Shown: one piece after another, positions 1 through 10,507 of the stretch
Position numbering within the stretch: position 1 is the first letter of the stretch
How the letters are laid out: each line of letters starts with the position of its first letter
From: Branchipolynoe longqiensis
Lineage: Eukaryota > Annelida > Polychaeta > Phyllodocida > Polynoidae
Reading direction: 5' to 3'
NCBI GenBank assembly: GCA_030323885.1
Contig: CM059190.1
Span: 86,118,762-86,182,761 of the forward strand
DNA: 64,000 nucleotides
Made by a program: the position numbers and the translations under genes
The notes under the pieces: generated by a model
What the model was told of the DNA's origin: nothing
What the model saw: the letters and a program-made list of their open reading frames with translations, nothing else
Databases searched by the model: none

Positions 1-45
1 AATGATTGTGCTGTTATGTGGCTTGGACTTAACAGTGTGCTTGTT

Positions 46-745
46 CCTAGTTTCGCTGGTCCCTCAGCAAGGACTGAAACTGAGACCCAGCACGCCGGGT
101 CGAAGCTACAGCTTAGATGCCGGAAGGTGGGCCAGGTGATGATAACACATGCACTCTGCTACACAAAGTGGTACGTTATCTAATCAAATATCTTTGCTAG
201 GACAATGTCTCTGCAATCTACATTAGAAATAAATGTATGGCAATAAATTGATCATGTTAGGTCATCAGTGCTTATCCATGAAAATTGAGTTAACAAATTT
301 AGACCTATAGCAGGGATCCCATTTCTCATCAAAACCGCTGATTTCAACAAAAATTGAGTTTCCAAAACATGGGGGAGGGGAGTTATCCAATCAGCAAAAA
401 ACACCCCAACTCTTGATTATTTGTGACTCTTGAAATCTTAAAACAGCTGGAATTTCAAGGCCAAAGTATGCTCAAGTACGTGTCAGTTTGTACTATTTTA
501 ATGGCAGGTTGAACATTATTTCGGGGGTGGGGTGGGGGGGGGGGCATTCCCCCTAGACCCACTTAGTTTTTCAGGGATTTTTTAAAATTGTTGTCACTGG
601 GACCCCTGTATACTGAAAGATAGGGCCGGGGGTGGCCCAAACGCCAACAGTGTGTGTAATCTGTAGCTGCCACCTGGCATGCTGCGTCTCCTTCAATCAG
701 GGTCTCAGCTTCAACCCTTCATGAGAGACCAGCGGAACTAGGAAT
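46..745. mobile_element. Non-autonomous DNA element with long terminal inverted repeats
   Basis: The left end (from about 46, TTCCTAGTTTCGCTGGTC) is repeated inverted at the right end (to about 745). The similarity includes the shared GAGACCC and the stretch around GCCAGGTGGCAGC. The inverted arms are about 90 bp and imperfect. The interior has a G-rich tract (about 527-544) and no coding frame. It is therefore a roughly 700-bp MITE-like element; superfamily and target-site duplication were not resolved. Confidence 0.6.
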
Positions 746-910
746 ACCGGTATTTATAAACATTGTCTTATTTCCCATGGTTGTAGGACTGTCACTAACT
801 ATGTCCCCGTGTACACATTGTTTATGTTGTTGTGTACCTATGTGGGGTTTGTATTACTCAAAAGATTTCTAGACAGCACTCACCCAAAATCTTACTTAGT
901 GCAATCACTC

Positions 911-1176
911 CCTGCGGGAGGTTGTGGGATCAAACCATGACCAAGTCAAACCAATGATTTACAAAATTGTTACTTTTCGCTACCTGGCCGGCAACTTGGC
1001 ATTAATAGGATAGGGCAAGAACTGGTTTTCTCGATAGCAGGATAATGTAACTGAATGGAACTCATCTCCCAGTGGGGCAGCACTATAAAGTCACCATGAG
1101 TGCGCACTGTCACAAGTTGGTACCCGTCCTGATATGAGCTTGGATGTTCACGCCCAACAAACAAATAACAAAAACA
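911..1176 (+). mobile_element. SINE-A copy (tRNA-derived), degenerate head
   Basis: This copy matches the window's commonest SINE. Landmarks are GAGTCAAACCAATGAC-like sequence after the tRNA-related head, GGATAGGGCAAG, CCCAGTGGGGCAGCACTATAA, GTGCGCACTGTCACAAG, and an A-rich tail with AACAAACAAA. Confidence 0.75.
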
Positions 1177-1444
1177 ACCCCTTTTGCAAGTAATTTATTC
1201 CACTTCTCTGACCCAAGTAGACATTTAAAATAAAAGTGAATGTTCGCATTCCGCCTACCTCATCTATATGCCTGTCCCTTTCTCCCAATTTGCGGAAATA
1301 GAATTTGATACATGTACCGTTATGGACTATTGTCCATTTATCACCTACAAGTTTTTGTGATAAAGATAGATAAGCTTTGGTGGCTCACGTAAAAATATAC
1401 TGAGAACAATAGGGGTCAAAGTTCATTGCTGTTGGAGGTAAGCA

Positions 1445-1748
1445 GGGCCGCATTCAGGCTCCGTCTCGGAGGCGCCTCGGTGACAGGCATGATGTCACGC
1501 CAGTCTGAACGACAACAGCAGTTGGTCGCCTCTAAAATGGCCGCCCCCATAGGCGGCGGTCATTTGCAATGGACAAGCTGTGCTGTAATTGGCTGAAAGC
1601 ACTGAATGCGGCGGCCATTTTCGAGGCGCTTTTCATCTCCAGTCTGAAAAGGGAGGCGTCTCGGAGACGTCGCCGAGACGCACCCTGAACGGAAATGGGC
1701 CAAAAAGCATCGCCGAGGCGCCTCCGAGACAGACCCTGAACGCGGCCC
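1445..1748. mobile_element. MITE-A copy 1, GC-rich, long terminal inverted repeats
   Basis: The element begins GGGCCGCATTCAGG and ends in the inverted counterpart (CCTGAACGCGGCCC). The inverted arms extend through CTCGGAGGCGCCTCGG, at least 35 bp. Short open frames on both strands here are by-products of the GC-rich palindromic arms. Related copies are at 23061 and 52191. Confidence 0.8.
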
Positions 1749-1849
1749 TGGTTTGCAGCGGACCGCTTGTGTGCCATAAAACCACATAGGAGCTGCGTTT
1801 GGAATAGGTGTTGCGACATATTAAATACATTCACAACCAAGTTCCAACT

Positions 1850-2625
1850 GGTTTTTTTATTTTTATTGAGGCTGTATTTATACTGTCCATAGCATGTAAG
1901 CCCGGGTATCCAGGCTTGTTTTCAATGCTGGCCAGCTGTAGTGTTGGTGTTGTCTTACCAAGCAGTAGCTGCTGATAAGTTATTTGATTGTCTGCATTTC
2001 AGTAGCTAGGTACCCCAGTACGGTGCCGTTTAGTAGCCTATGTTAGTTTTTTTGGGGCCCTCTTGGCATTGAATTTTTGTTCTATTCTTATTACTATGTT
2101 AGTTGTTTTCTTAGGGTTCTATGTTAGTGTTTTGGGGTTTTCTTGGGAAGAGTTTTCCACTTTTTTCTACTTAATTCTATACTAGCCTGTTTTATTTACA
2201 TGTCCATAGGCCTGTACGTAATAGGTGGTTGAGTTATGTTTGTTTGAATTTGATTTGATTTATATTGTTGTTGGATATGTTATCTGGCTTTTTTATTTCC
2301 GGTTATCCCACCCTGGGCTGTCCAGTTGGTGGGCCGGGACATATCACCTGCCCCCTTGTAGTTGGGGTTCCCAGTTTTTATTTTGCACAAATATTTGTTG
2401 TACCTTTTTAGGTCAGGGATTTGTCTTTCTTTCACCGTTTACGCATTCCATGCCTTGGCGGCCATTTCCAGTGTGCTCCTCGCACTTTTCATGGCTCTTG
2501 ATCAGGCTTTGGCTTCTGGTCTGCCTTAGTAGTGGTGCATTGTTTGCTCTGGTGTTCCTTAGTGGTTGGGTTAGATGTTTAATGTCTTGGCTATATATCC
2601 ATATCTTCTAATGTTTTTAGGTGGA
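1850..2625 (-). other. Probable 3' flank/UTR of the adjacent LINE; no gene seen
   Basis: No conserved protein was recognised on either strand. A 128-codon open frame on the + strand (2225-2611) is hydrophobic and T-rich, has no recognisable domain, and lies downstream of the minus-strand LINE. It is most simply read as antisense of LINE 3' UTR or of unique DNA. The 3' boundary of the LINE was not located. Confidence 0.35.
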
Positions 2626-3896
2626 TTATTCTTCTGTTTCTAGTAGCTTTACTTTAGTTCTTTTGTGTAGGTCATAAGTGGGGTGTAGTTTGTCTACTTT
2701 CAGGCAGATTTTCAGGGCCCTATTTTGTAGTATCTGCAATTTTTTAAGTATCTCTTTTTTAGCACCCATGTAGATTACATCCCCATAGTCAAAGTAGGGG
2801 AGTACCATGCCTTTGAAGATTGTTATTGACATATCTTGTGTCATATAGTTTCTTAGTTTAGCAAATAGCCATAGTTTGTGATTTACTTTTTGTATGATTT
2901 TTGTTACACACAGATTGTAGTTTAGCTGGCTATCTAGTTCTAGGCCTAGGTATTTGTAGTGATTTACAATTTCCAGTGTTTGGTTTCCTAGTGTGCATTG
3001 TAGGTTTCTTCCTGTGATTGCTGTATGTGAGAAGAGTACAGTTTTAGATTTATTTGCATTGATGGTTATTTTATTGGACTCACACCAGCCATCCAGTTTT
3101 AGCAGGAGGTTGTTCAGTTTGGTTGCTACCTCCTCTACTGTGCTTTCTTCTGCATATACAACAGTGTCATCTGCATATAGTTGGAGACATTCTGTCTCCA
3201 GCCATTTTTCTAGGTCGTTTATGTATAGTATAAATAGTAATGGTCCCAGGACTGATCCTTGGGGTACACCACAGGTGACAGTTTGTTGGTCTGAGAGTGT
3301 ACCATTTACTTTAGTTTTTTGCTGCCTGTTGTTTAGGTAGCATTTTATCCAGTTTATTGATTTGGATTTAATGCCCATGTTGTTTAATTTTCTTATTAAT
3401 ATGCTATGGTCTACAGTGTCAAAGGCTTTGCTGAAGTCGATGAAGGCTACTCCAATTAATTTCTTTTGGTTCAATGATACCAGCACATCACTTGTTAGGT
3501 TTGCTATTGTTTTTGATGTGGAGTGTAGTTTTCTGAAACCTCCTTGCCTCTTGTTTAGTATATTGTTTTTTTCCAGGTGCTCATTTATGTGCCTGTGGAA
3601 TATGTTTTCAATTAGCTTGCCTGGTGTTTGCAAGATTGATATTGGTCTGTAGTTCCCCATGTTTTGTTTGTCACCACTTTTGTATATGGGGGTGATGGTT
3701 GCCATCTTCCATGCTGTGATGAAGTGTCCCTGCTCAAATGATATGTTGAACAGGTCGACCATGATATCTGGGATGGCTTGGAGTGCCTCTTTTAGTATTT
3801 TTGTGGGGATTCCATCTATTCCACTTGGTTTGTTTTCATCTATGTCATTTATTAGTTGTGTTAGTTCTTTTAGGTCAGTTTTGCAGGTGGGGATTT
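2626..3896 (-). pseudogene. Non-LTR retrotransposon reverse transcriptase (LINE, CR1/Jockey-like group), 5'-truncated copy
   Basis: The minus-strand frame encodes an RNA-directed DNA polymerase of the endonuclease-RT LINE class. Visible RT blocks in order are NYRPISIL, AFIDFSKAFDTVDH, CGVPQGSVLGPLLFILYIND, the catalytic box LYADDTVVYA, and a C-terminal KLQILQNRALKICL segment typical of LINE 3' ends. The frame is open from about 3896 down to the stop at 2626. It is separated from the upstream endonuclease part by a TAG at about 3960 and a frameshift, so this copy is dead. The exact clade is uncertain. Confidence 0.9.
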
Positions 3897-3959
3897 AATC
3901 CTGGATATTTTCTGACTTGTTTTCCCAGATTCTTGTGAATTTCTTTGATAACCTTTGTC

Positions 3960-4640
3960 CTACATGGCAAAGTGTGTATTTAGTTTGTTTGCTGCATCAC
4001 TATCTGTGTGCGTATTTCCATCCTTATCCTGGAAGCTTATGCGTTCTTCTATCTTATTTTTGGGAAATAGTAAGCTTACATTTTTCCAGAACTTATTTGT
4101 GTTGCTTCCCCAGTCCTTGTCTTGTTTTATTATATATTTGCTTTTTGCTGTCCTCACTGCTTTGAGGGAGTTGTTTCTGGCAGTATTATAGGCCCTTTTA
4201 TCCTCTGGGTCTTTAGTACGTTTCACTTTGTCACCTAGCTTTCGTTTTGTTGCGATATGCGTTAACAGTTCCCTGTCTACCCACGGGTCTGGGTTTCTCT
4301 GTATTTTTAGTTTCTTTATGGGACACATTTCATCTAATGATTGTTTTATTTCTGTGACAATGTTATTCCAGTAGATATCAGTGTCATCTCTGTCTGTTGT
4401 GAGGTTGCCTATATTTTCATATAGGTGGTATTTTAGTGTTTCTTTTGAGTAGTTTTTTAGGGATCTGCCCATCGTATATTTATATTGGCTTGTGCTTTTG
4501 AGTTTTTTCCTTGTTACATATATTAACTCATGGTCACTTATACCCCAGCTTCTAGTGCCCCATTTTGTGGCATGGTTTGAGTTGGTTAGTATTAGGTCAA
4601 TTGTCAACTGTATTAGGTCAACTGTCCACATGTATTAGGT
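3960..4640 (-). pseudogene. LINE endonuclease C-terminus and linker to RT (same element)
   Basis: The frame contains ISDHELIYV, the SDH motif that closes the apurinic-like endonuclease domain. It is followed by the charged linker usual between endonuclease and RT. The N-terminal endonuclease motifs are absent, so the insertion is 5'-truncated near 4640-4655. The frame ends in a stop at 3960 before RT begins in another frame. Three copies of a 23-bp unit containing TATTAGGTCAACTGTCCACA sit at the truncated end. Confidence 0.85.
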
Positions 4641-4743
4641 CAACTGTCCACATGTTTGCCCATACTGAGGAGGGCCCCAATATTAATTTCAACTGACTTT
4701 TCCCCACCCATCCTCCCCCCACTTTCCGCTTCTCTCCAGTCCC

Positions 4744-5073
4744 ACCGGGCGCGGTGGCCTAATCGGCAGAGCGCTGGCCACATGTGCAGAAGGTCGGGAG
4801 TTCGGTTCCCGGTCAAGTCAAACCAGTGACTTTAAATTTGATACTTGTCACTTCCTAGCCTGGCGCTCGGCATTAATAAGATAGGGCAAGGACTGGTTAG
4901 CTCAGTGTCAGGATAATGTGACTGAGTGGGATATTAGGTCATGGTGCTGTTGGCCTGATTTCCCAGTGGGGCAAAACTATAAAGTCACCATGAGTGTGCA
5001 CTGTCACAAGTCGGTACCCATCCTGATGTGACTGTAGGTGTTGCTATGACGTAAAACAACAAACAACAAACAA
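4744..5073 (+). mobile_element. SINE-A copy, near full length
   Basis: The tRNA-like head GCGGTGGCCTAATCGGCAGA carries a box-A-like start, and GGTTCCCGGTCAAGTC is the box-B-like part. The conserved body and an ACAACAAACAACAAACAA tail follow. The tRNA-like part is not a functional tRNA gene. Confidence 0.85.
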
Positions 5074-5194
5074 TCACTCCAATTACCAATCCATATATGT
5101 GTCCCCACAGAGGTTAGTGAGGTACAGATCACAATTAATGGACATCTCAGTCGGGTAATTCCCTTGGCGTTTTGAGATTGGAGTGCTTAAACCT

Positions 5195-5337
5195 TACAGC
5201 ACTAAAAGCCTACCTGTCTATTGACACATCATTGATTGTATGCTTTTACATTATATGGAAAACAAACAATTGTCACTGTGAATATGGCCTATTCTGCCGA
5301 TACGGCATAAAGAACCCACCAATCAATCAAAACCTAA
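5195..5337 (+). mobile_element. 3' end fragment of the RNase H-type LINE (same family as 31.4-32.5 kb)
   Basis: The fragment aligns with the 3' UTR at about 32335-32480. Shared landmarks are CTATTGACACATCATTGATTGT, GTGAATATGGCCTAT and CTGCCGATACGGCAT, ending in a short CAATCAATC tail. It is a heavily 5'-truncated insertion. Confidence 0.65.
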
Positions 5338-5559
5338 ACGCACACCATCTTTAAACAGGACGCTAATTTGTGTGATTATTCTCAGATTATCCCTTCACTG
5401 CCAATATTTTCAAAACTAAAATCCAGAATCAAATCAATGAGTTACAAAATGTGATATTTGCCGCTGTCATGCCTAGGTTAGCATAGTAGAATGAGGAAGA
5501 CCAATTGTCTGTAATTAGAATATCTACCGTCTTTTTGAAGACGACATAAAACTGCAACT

Positions 5560-5737
5560 GTAGTAGCCTGCACTGACCTCTTAGGCAAAGTGCCACATGC
5601 ACAGGTAGGTGCTGATAGAGTAATTTTCGCGGGGAGTCTAGATGGTCTAATGGTTAGGACACAGGATGGCAAGAAGGGTGTTTTGAATCCTACTCGAGGC
5701 GCAATGGTTCCTATTTGCATCACCCCCAATGACTCAA
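5560..5737 (+). mobile_element. SINE-B fragment (diverged monomer)
   Basis: It starts TGTAGTAGCCTGCACTGACC. It carries the tRNA-like core AGTCTAGATGGTCTAATGG with a box-B-like TTTTGAATCCTACTCGAGG, and ends at CATCACCCCCAATGAC. It is more diverged than the copies at 33.2 and 54.6 kb. Confidence 0.65.
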
Positions 5738-5869
5738 ATATGAAAAATGTCAATTGCAATTAAATGTGGGAGCAACTGAAAGAGGAAGTCCAATTACCCA
5801 AATTCAGATCTCTGCTCTTAAATGAATGTTTGACAGTCTGCTAGAAGACAATGGCGTCTTGCTTTGCAG

Positions 5870-6120
5870 CATGTGCAGTTGAAACTGTGTAAGTTTGATG
5901 AGCTGGACTGCCTCATTCAAGGCATGCACTACATTGACCGTCACAACCCGCGCAGCGAGTGTTACTACTGGCACAATGTGATGGGGGACTCGGGGTCCTA
6001 TGAGAAGCGGGCTTTTGACTTCCGGAACCCGTACCCTTACCTCGTTGTGAATATCGGGTCTGGTGTCAGTATCCTCACCGTACACTCTTCGACGAAGTTC
6101 ACCCGTGTCAGTGGAACGAG
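5870..6120 (+). CDS. PANK: Pantothenate kinase, exon A (first recognised exon; gene 5'-partial in window)
   Basis: This is the first of five exons encoding the C-terminal 281 residues of a eukaryotic type II pantothenate kinase. The enzyme phosphorylates pantothenate to 4'-phosphopantothenate, the first and feedback-controlled step of CoA synthesis. The exon follows acceptor GCTTTGCAG and ends before donor GTGAGT, within a Ser codon (AG|T). It encodes [29 protein letters not shown] and the start of SGTSLGGGTF, all diagnostic of animal PANK1/2/3. Open frame continues a few codons 5' of the acceptor, but family homology starts at HVQLKLCKF. The N-terminal third, with the first ATP-binding motif, was not found in 1-5869 and should lie upstream. 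PANK1, 2 and 3 cannot be separated from this. Confidence 0.93.
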
Positions 6121-6182
6121 GTGAGTACCGCCACCAACGCCCTAATAGAAGCAACACCTTTGTTTTAAAAAAATAGAAAAGT

Positions 6183-6412
6183 AAAGCTTGTTTTATTTAA
6201 CGACGCCTCTAGAGCACATTGATTTTCATATCATCGGCTATTGGATGTCAAACATATGGTCATTCTGACATTTCTTTGGAGGAAACCCGCTGCTGCCACA
6301 TAGGATACTCTTTCAGATAAGCAGCAACGGGGTCTTTTATATACACTTTCCCCCAGACAGGTCAACACATACCACAGCCTTTGATGAATCAGTTGTGGAC
6401 CCTTTGTTAAAA
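6183..6412 (-). mobile_element. SINE-C copy, 3' part, in PANK intron A-B
   Basis: Landmarks read on + are TTATTTAACGACGCCTCTAGAGCACATTGAT, CATATGGTCATTCTGACA, GGAGGAAACCCGCTGC and GGTCTTTTATATACACTTTCCC. The repeat is oriented minus by comparison with the copy at 9337, whose tRNA-like head lies at the high-coordinate end. The head is missing here. Confidence 0.75.
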
Positions 6413-6875
6413 GTCAGCGCAAATAGAAGTGATTCTAAGAGGTTCTAAGTGGAAACGGCACGCATAATAGAAGTTATCACCCGCCCCCTCCATAGAAGCA
6501 CTGCCCTTATTAGTTGTGCCCCTAATCGAAGTGCTGTCATTATTACAAGTCCTCTTGTCTCCTAATAGAAGTAGAATACATTGTGGCTCCCGAATAGAAG
6601 CATCAGAAGCTTTATATCGCCTATCACCGCAAGATAACGCACTAACTCAGCCATAGCGTTGTGTACCTTTAGTGACTAATTACCTACTACCACCAGCAAC
6701 AGCCTCCAACATAACAAAACCTCTTTTAGTCTTACTCCCCTTGTCCTTTTTTTAATTTCTCTGTATTTTTCACATTCTTATTCTATCCTGTTTCATAGAC
6801 CAATATCTAAACCAGTACTAGTGACGAGTTTCTAATTGTAAATATTCAAGCCATGTCTTGCTGCCTCATGTATTC

Positions 6876-6934
<59 letters not shown>

Positions 6935-6954
6935 CAATAATAATAATAATAATC
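6876..6954 (+). repeat. (AAT)n microsatellite
   Basis: About 25 near-perfect AAT/TAA triplets, interrupted once by AAAAC. Intronic. Confidence 0.95.
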
Positions 6955-7524
6955 TAAAAGAAATTAACTATATATTGAATTATTCCTGAGAAGTTGTATT
7001 TATATATATTGTAAATAATACCCTTAGTCTTAATGCATCATACCTGTATTATAATCATCCTTTAAAAACAACTAAAACTATTTTAGTAAATATTTGTTCC
7101 TCTTACAACTAGAAGACCAGTGCTAATGCGCTGATAAATTACCTATTGATATCAATCAAATCTATTTACACAAAAAAATGGAACATGTGCTTAGTGTGCT
7201 ATGAATATGAAGCTTTATTTTATTTTTAGATGAGGAAAATGAAGACACAAAATGGGGGGAAGCAAACATTCGGTTTAGAATTCCTGGTTCGAAGAGAAGC
7301 TTCCACTCATTAGAAGTCCTCGCTTGAATAGAACTCCTGGTCCTAATACAAGTGGAACCTTCATAAGAAGTGACATCCCTCATAAAAGCCCAACCTTCTT
7401 TACAAGTTATCGTTCTAATAGAACCCACACCCTTCTAAATATGTAATGGTTTAACATACTTCGGATGGATTTGTAGAACATGGATTATATGTGATAGATC
7501 TCCAACACGGTTATCTGCTTTTAG

Positions 7525-7701
7525 TTTGGGCGGTGGCACATTCCTCGGGCTATGCTGTCTGTTAACGGGTTGCGAAACATTTGAGGAAGCAATCGAGTTG
7601 GCGTCTGATGGTGACAGCACCAACATTGACAAACTCGTGGGCGACATCTACGGGGGCGACTACGGACGCTTCCACCTCTCAGCCAGCACTGTCGCCTGCA
7701 G
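7525..7701 (+). CDS. PANK: Pantothenate kinase, exon B
   Basis: The exon follows acceptor TGCTTTTAG and ends before donor GTCAGT; it is 177 bp. It enters by completing Ser (AG|T) and leaves within another Ser (AG|C). It encodes [19 protein letters not shown], the conserved glycine-rich nucleotide/CoA-binding segment, then [20 protein letters not shown]. Together these identify the animal PANK core. Confidence 0.95.
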
Positions 7702-7744
7702 GTCAGTAACTGGTCACATGACCCTCTTAATGCGCAGTGATGGC

Positions 7745-7913
7745 TGTAGATACCACAGCCGGTCTGTAGACGGGCTGTGGTATCTACAGACCGGCTGTAG
7801 ATACCACAGCCGGTCTGTAGATACCCGGCTGTGGTATCTACAGACAGAACAGTAGATACCACAGCCCGTACCCTTACCTAGAGTGCCAGGTAAGGGTACG
7901 GGTTCCGGAAGTC
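7745..7913. repeat. Fold-back cluster with an inverted copy of PANK exon A sequence
   Basis: In the intron after exon B, alternating direct and inverted copies of GGCTGTAGATACCACAGCC can form several overlapping hairpins (7745-7866). The last copy reads ACAGACAGAACAGTAGATACCACAGCC, identical to part of the SINE-C at about 9491. It is fused to CCCGTACCCTTACCT (7865-7879), an 8-nt loop, and its perfect 15-nt complement (7888-7902). Positions 7889-7913 are an exact reverse complement of exon A coding bases 6017-6041 (25/25). Confidence 0.85.
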
Positions 7914-8397
7914 GGTTAGCTCCGAGAGTGATAGTCAGATGTTTTTTTATATCTCACTAAAAGAAATTTGTACACAAAAGGAGCAATCGGTGATAATCAA
8001 GTACCGAATTGATTAGCAATTGTTACTAATATCGGTGATAGAAATAAGCAAGAGTTTTCACTTGTCCATAGGGCAAGTCTGGTGTGATCGTTCACTTGTC
8101 CGTCTGAATTTTAACTTGTCCACAGTACTTATCTTTATTATCGCAGTTAATGTCTATGCTTATGGGAATGAAACTACCCAAATAAATCAAAACGGCAACT
8201 TGTCAAACGGAAAAGCTCAAGCCATATTCTGCTTGTCCGTGCCTACTCTCACTTGGCTCGAACAAGCGGACAAGCTGTTATTTCGAACGCTGAATATAAT
8301 TTTATTTGAAAACATATTTCTTGCATCCTTGCACACATGGCTACACATATGTTGAGTTGCGCATCAATAAACTCACTCATGCGTGCGGCCAGTTTTG

Positions 8398-8754
8398 TTT
8401 AAAGCTGCACAATCCAATGAAAATATCAAATTTTCAAAACCAAAACAATCATCTAGATTTGATTCTACATATCTAACTTAGATACTGGTGGACCTATTAA
8501 AATTTGCCACCACATTCAAGGGAATACTGATGGAATTTAAGAGAACCTGTTACTGCAGAAGCCTTATGTCATCAGAGTTTTTGAGTGCTTGCCAAAGTTA
8601 GTTTTGTGTGGTTGTACTTAAATTATCTCCAGTGTTAGCCATTTAAAATAAAAGTTACTTCAAACTAAAGTATGGTAGGTTGTAGCAATCAACCTAATAT
8701 ATTTATCTCAGAAAATGACTGAAACTCAAAACCATCGGACTATGCAACTTTAAA
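8398..8754. mobile_element. MITE-C copy 1 (inverted-repeat element) in PANK intron B-C
   Basis: It begins TTTAAAGCTGCACAATCCAATG and ends CATCGGACTATGCAACTTTAAA, an inverted pair of about 22 bp. The interior shares CAAAACAATCATCTAGATTTGATTCTACAT and GAAGTAACTTTTATTTTAAATGGCTAAC (either strand) with copies at 10508, 16149 and 39326. Confidence 0.8.
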
Positions 8755-8928
8755 TAGCAGTACACTAACTTCACAACCATGTGGTTCTCTGAGACTGTGC
8801 AATACTGGTACTGTGCATTATGTCTTATTATTGAATAAAATCTGTGTTCTAACACTCTTGTGGATAAACTTTTCTTTCTTTTGTTTGCTATTAATACTGC
8901 GATTGTGTTGTTCCTTGTGTTCCACTAG

Positions 8929-9052
8929 CTTCGGCCACATGATCTGTAAGGAGCGCCGAAGCAGCGTAAATAGGTCTGACCTCGCCAAAGCTACACTGGT
9001 CTCCATCACAAACAACATTGGGTCCATAGCGCGCATGTGTGCAGTTAACGAG
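8929..9052 (+). CDS. PANK: Pantothenate kinase, exon C
   Basis: Bounded by acceptor TTCCACTAG and donor GTGAGT; 124 bp. It completes Ser and encodes [11 protein letters not shown], then [25 protein letters not shown], the conserved helix and the ITNNIGSIA motif of PANK. It leaves in phase 0. Confidence 0.95.
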
Positions 9053-9182
9053 GTGAGTTCTCAAGTCTTTTTCTCTTCCTCTTGAAATAAAAAAGAAATT
9101 ACAATTAATATTTAAAAGCTAATAAAAACTAGGAAAAGTTCTTTGTAAACAAAATCAACAACAAAAGAGGACATTATTCATC

Positions 9183-9275
9183 CAAAACTGGTTCATCAAA
9201 GGCTGTGGTATGTGCTGTCCTGTCTGTGGGAAAGTGCATATAAAAGACCTTGCTGCTTATCGGAAAGAGTGAATG
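9183..9275 (+). mobile_element. SINE-C internal fragment in PANK intron C-D
   Basis: GGTTCATCAAAGGCTGTGGTATGTGCTG, GTGGGAAAGTGCATATAAAAGACC and GCTTATCGGAAAGAG match the reverse complement of the copy just downstream, so two SINE-C pieces lie head to head. Confidence 0.7.
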
Positions 9276-9336
9276 AATAAAAAACGACACCCTTGTACTA
9301 TGAATAGTTCATGAGATAAATTTTATGAATAAAAAA

Positions 9337-9653
9337 AAGTTTATTTAACGACACCTCCTGAGCACATTGATTTTTGATTTGACATCAAACATGTTCATTC
9401 TGACTTTTTTTCTTTGGAGGAAACCCACTGCCGCCACATAGGCTACTCTTTCCGATTAACAGCAAGGGGTCTTTTATATGCATTTTCCCACAGACAGAAC
9501 AGTAGATACCACAGCCTTTGATGAACCAGTTGTGGACTACTGGTTGAATGGAAAATAGCCCAAACTGCAAATGGGTCCACTGAGCAGGATCGATCGGATG
9601 GCCCAAACCTTCACAGGTGGACACTCTACGGCCTGAGCTATGTCCCTCTCCTT
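9337..9653 (-). mobile_element. SINE-C copy with tRNA-like head
   Basis: Read on minus, the head GAGAGGGACATAGCTCAGG...GTAGAGTG has a box-A-like sequence. A degraded box-B region, the conserved body (GGAAAATGCATATAAAAGACCCC, CAAAGAAAAAAAGTCAGAATG) and the conserved end GTGTCGTTAAATAAAC follow. It is a tRNA-derived SINE in the PANK intron. Confidence 0.75.
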
Positions 9654-9695
9654 GATGATTTTAGTGATGATTGATGATTGCATGTTCACACACAG

Positions 9696-9821
9696 GGACT
9701 GGAGCGAGTGGTGTTCGTTGGGAACTTCCTGCGTGTGAATACGATATCGATGAAGCTTCTTGCTTACGCGATGGACTACTGGTCAAACAGCACGATGAAA
9801 GCACTGTTTCTGGAACATGAA
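9696..9821 (+). CDS. PANK: Pantothenate kinase, exon D
   Basis: Bounded by acceptor TTCACACACAG and donor GTAAAG; 126 bp, phase 0 at both ends. It encodes [26 protein letters not shown] and ALFLEHE. FVGNFLR is a signature of the PANK dimer core. Confidence 0.95.
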
Positions 9822-10279
9822 GTAAAGTTTATCTCTTGTACTTATGGATTATTCATTTAGAGAGTTAATGCAAGTCTACCCACTTCAACATTGCATCAGA
9901 GATGTGTTTTGCTATCATTTGACATGGGTCATAACCATTTCGGAGTTTTGTGTAAATTTCAAGGTAGGCATGTGAATGTGATTGACAAGACTGACGGAAT
10001 AGATACAACTAGCGTTTCGCCAGGAACTATCAGCAATCAATCAATCAACCATTCACTGATTTAGTAGGCTATAGGCGTATTCCCAGGTTGAGTCCCAATA
10101 AGGCCCAAAGTGATTTTCCTGTCTTTATATTTTTAAGCTAAAGAAAAATTGAATAAGCTCACTACTTACTACCTTGTGATTTCCTTTACATTTAACATTT
10201 TTCATTATTTCGAGGTGTATTATTTCGGTTACATTAGAAGATTTAAGCAGGGAAAATTTAAATCTCTGACAATTGGTCT

Positions 10280-10447
10280 TTCACATTCCATTCCTACCTA
10301 TCCTGTCCTAGTAACGCTAAGCACCAGGATAAGTAGTGATACATATGAAGACAACAAATTATGTCATTGGTTTGACTTAACCGGGGTTCTAACCCATGAC
10401 GTACCAGATGGTAAGTGAGCGCTGAACTCATTCGGCCATCCCATTTG
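10280..10447 (-). mobile_element. SINE-A fragment in PANK intron D-E
   Basis: Read on minus: head GGGATGGCCGAATGAGTTCAGC, then AACCCCGGTTAAGTCAAACCAATGACATAA, ending soon after GCGTTACTAGGACAGG. The 3' half is absent. Confidence 0.75.
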
Positions 10448-10507
10448 GGTTCAAATTGGTCATCCGTGAATAGGATTGACAACACGGAGCGTTCTTCAAG
10501 TAAATAT

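Larger units (their letters stand above)
6129..7436. other. PANK intron A-B with dispersed 'CTAATAGAAG' motifs and an (AAT)n tract
   Basis: Beyond SINE-C, the intron holds clustered short motifs like CCTAATAGAAGT at 6142-6605, and again in degenerate form at 7270-7436 (TTCTAATAGAACCCACACCC). The two clusters flank an AT-rich core. This could be one non-autonomous DNA element with subterminal repeats, but no clear terminal inverted repeat was found. A related motif occurs in the element at 41834. Confidence 0.4.

Noticed and set aside
1532..1840. Overlapping frames of 65-102 codons on both strands
   Set aside because: All derive from the GC-rich inverted repeats of MITE-A; the same pseudo-frames recur at 23070-23397.
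2225..2611. 128-codon hydrophobic frame as a membrane protein gene
   Set aside because: No family recognised, no splice or promoter context. It lies in the T-rich strand opposite a LINE 3' flank.
4744..4830. Possible tRNA gene at the SINE-A head
   Set aside because: It has A- and B-box similarity only. It is fused to the conserved SINE body in every copy.
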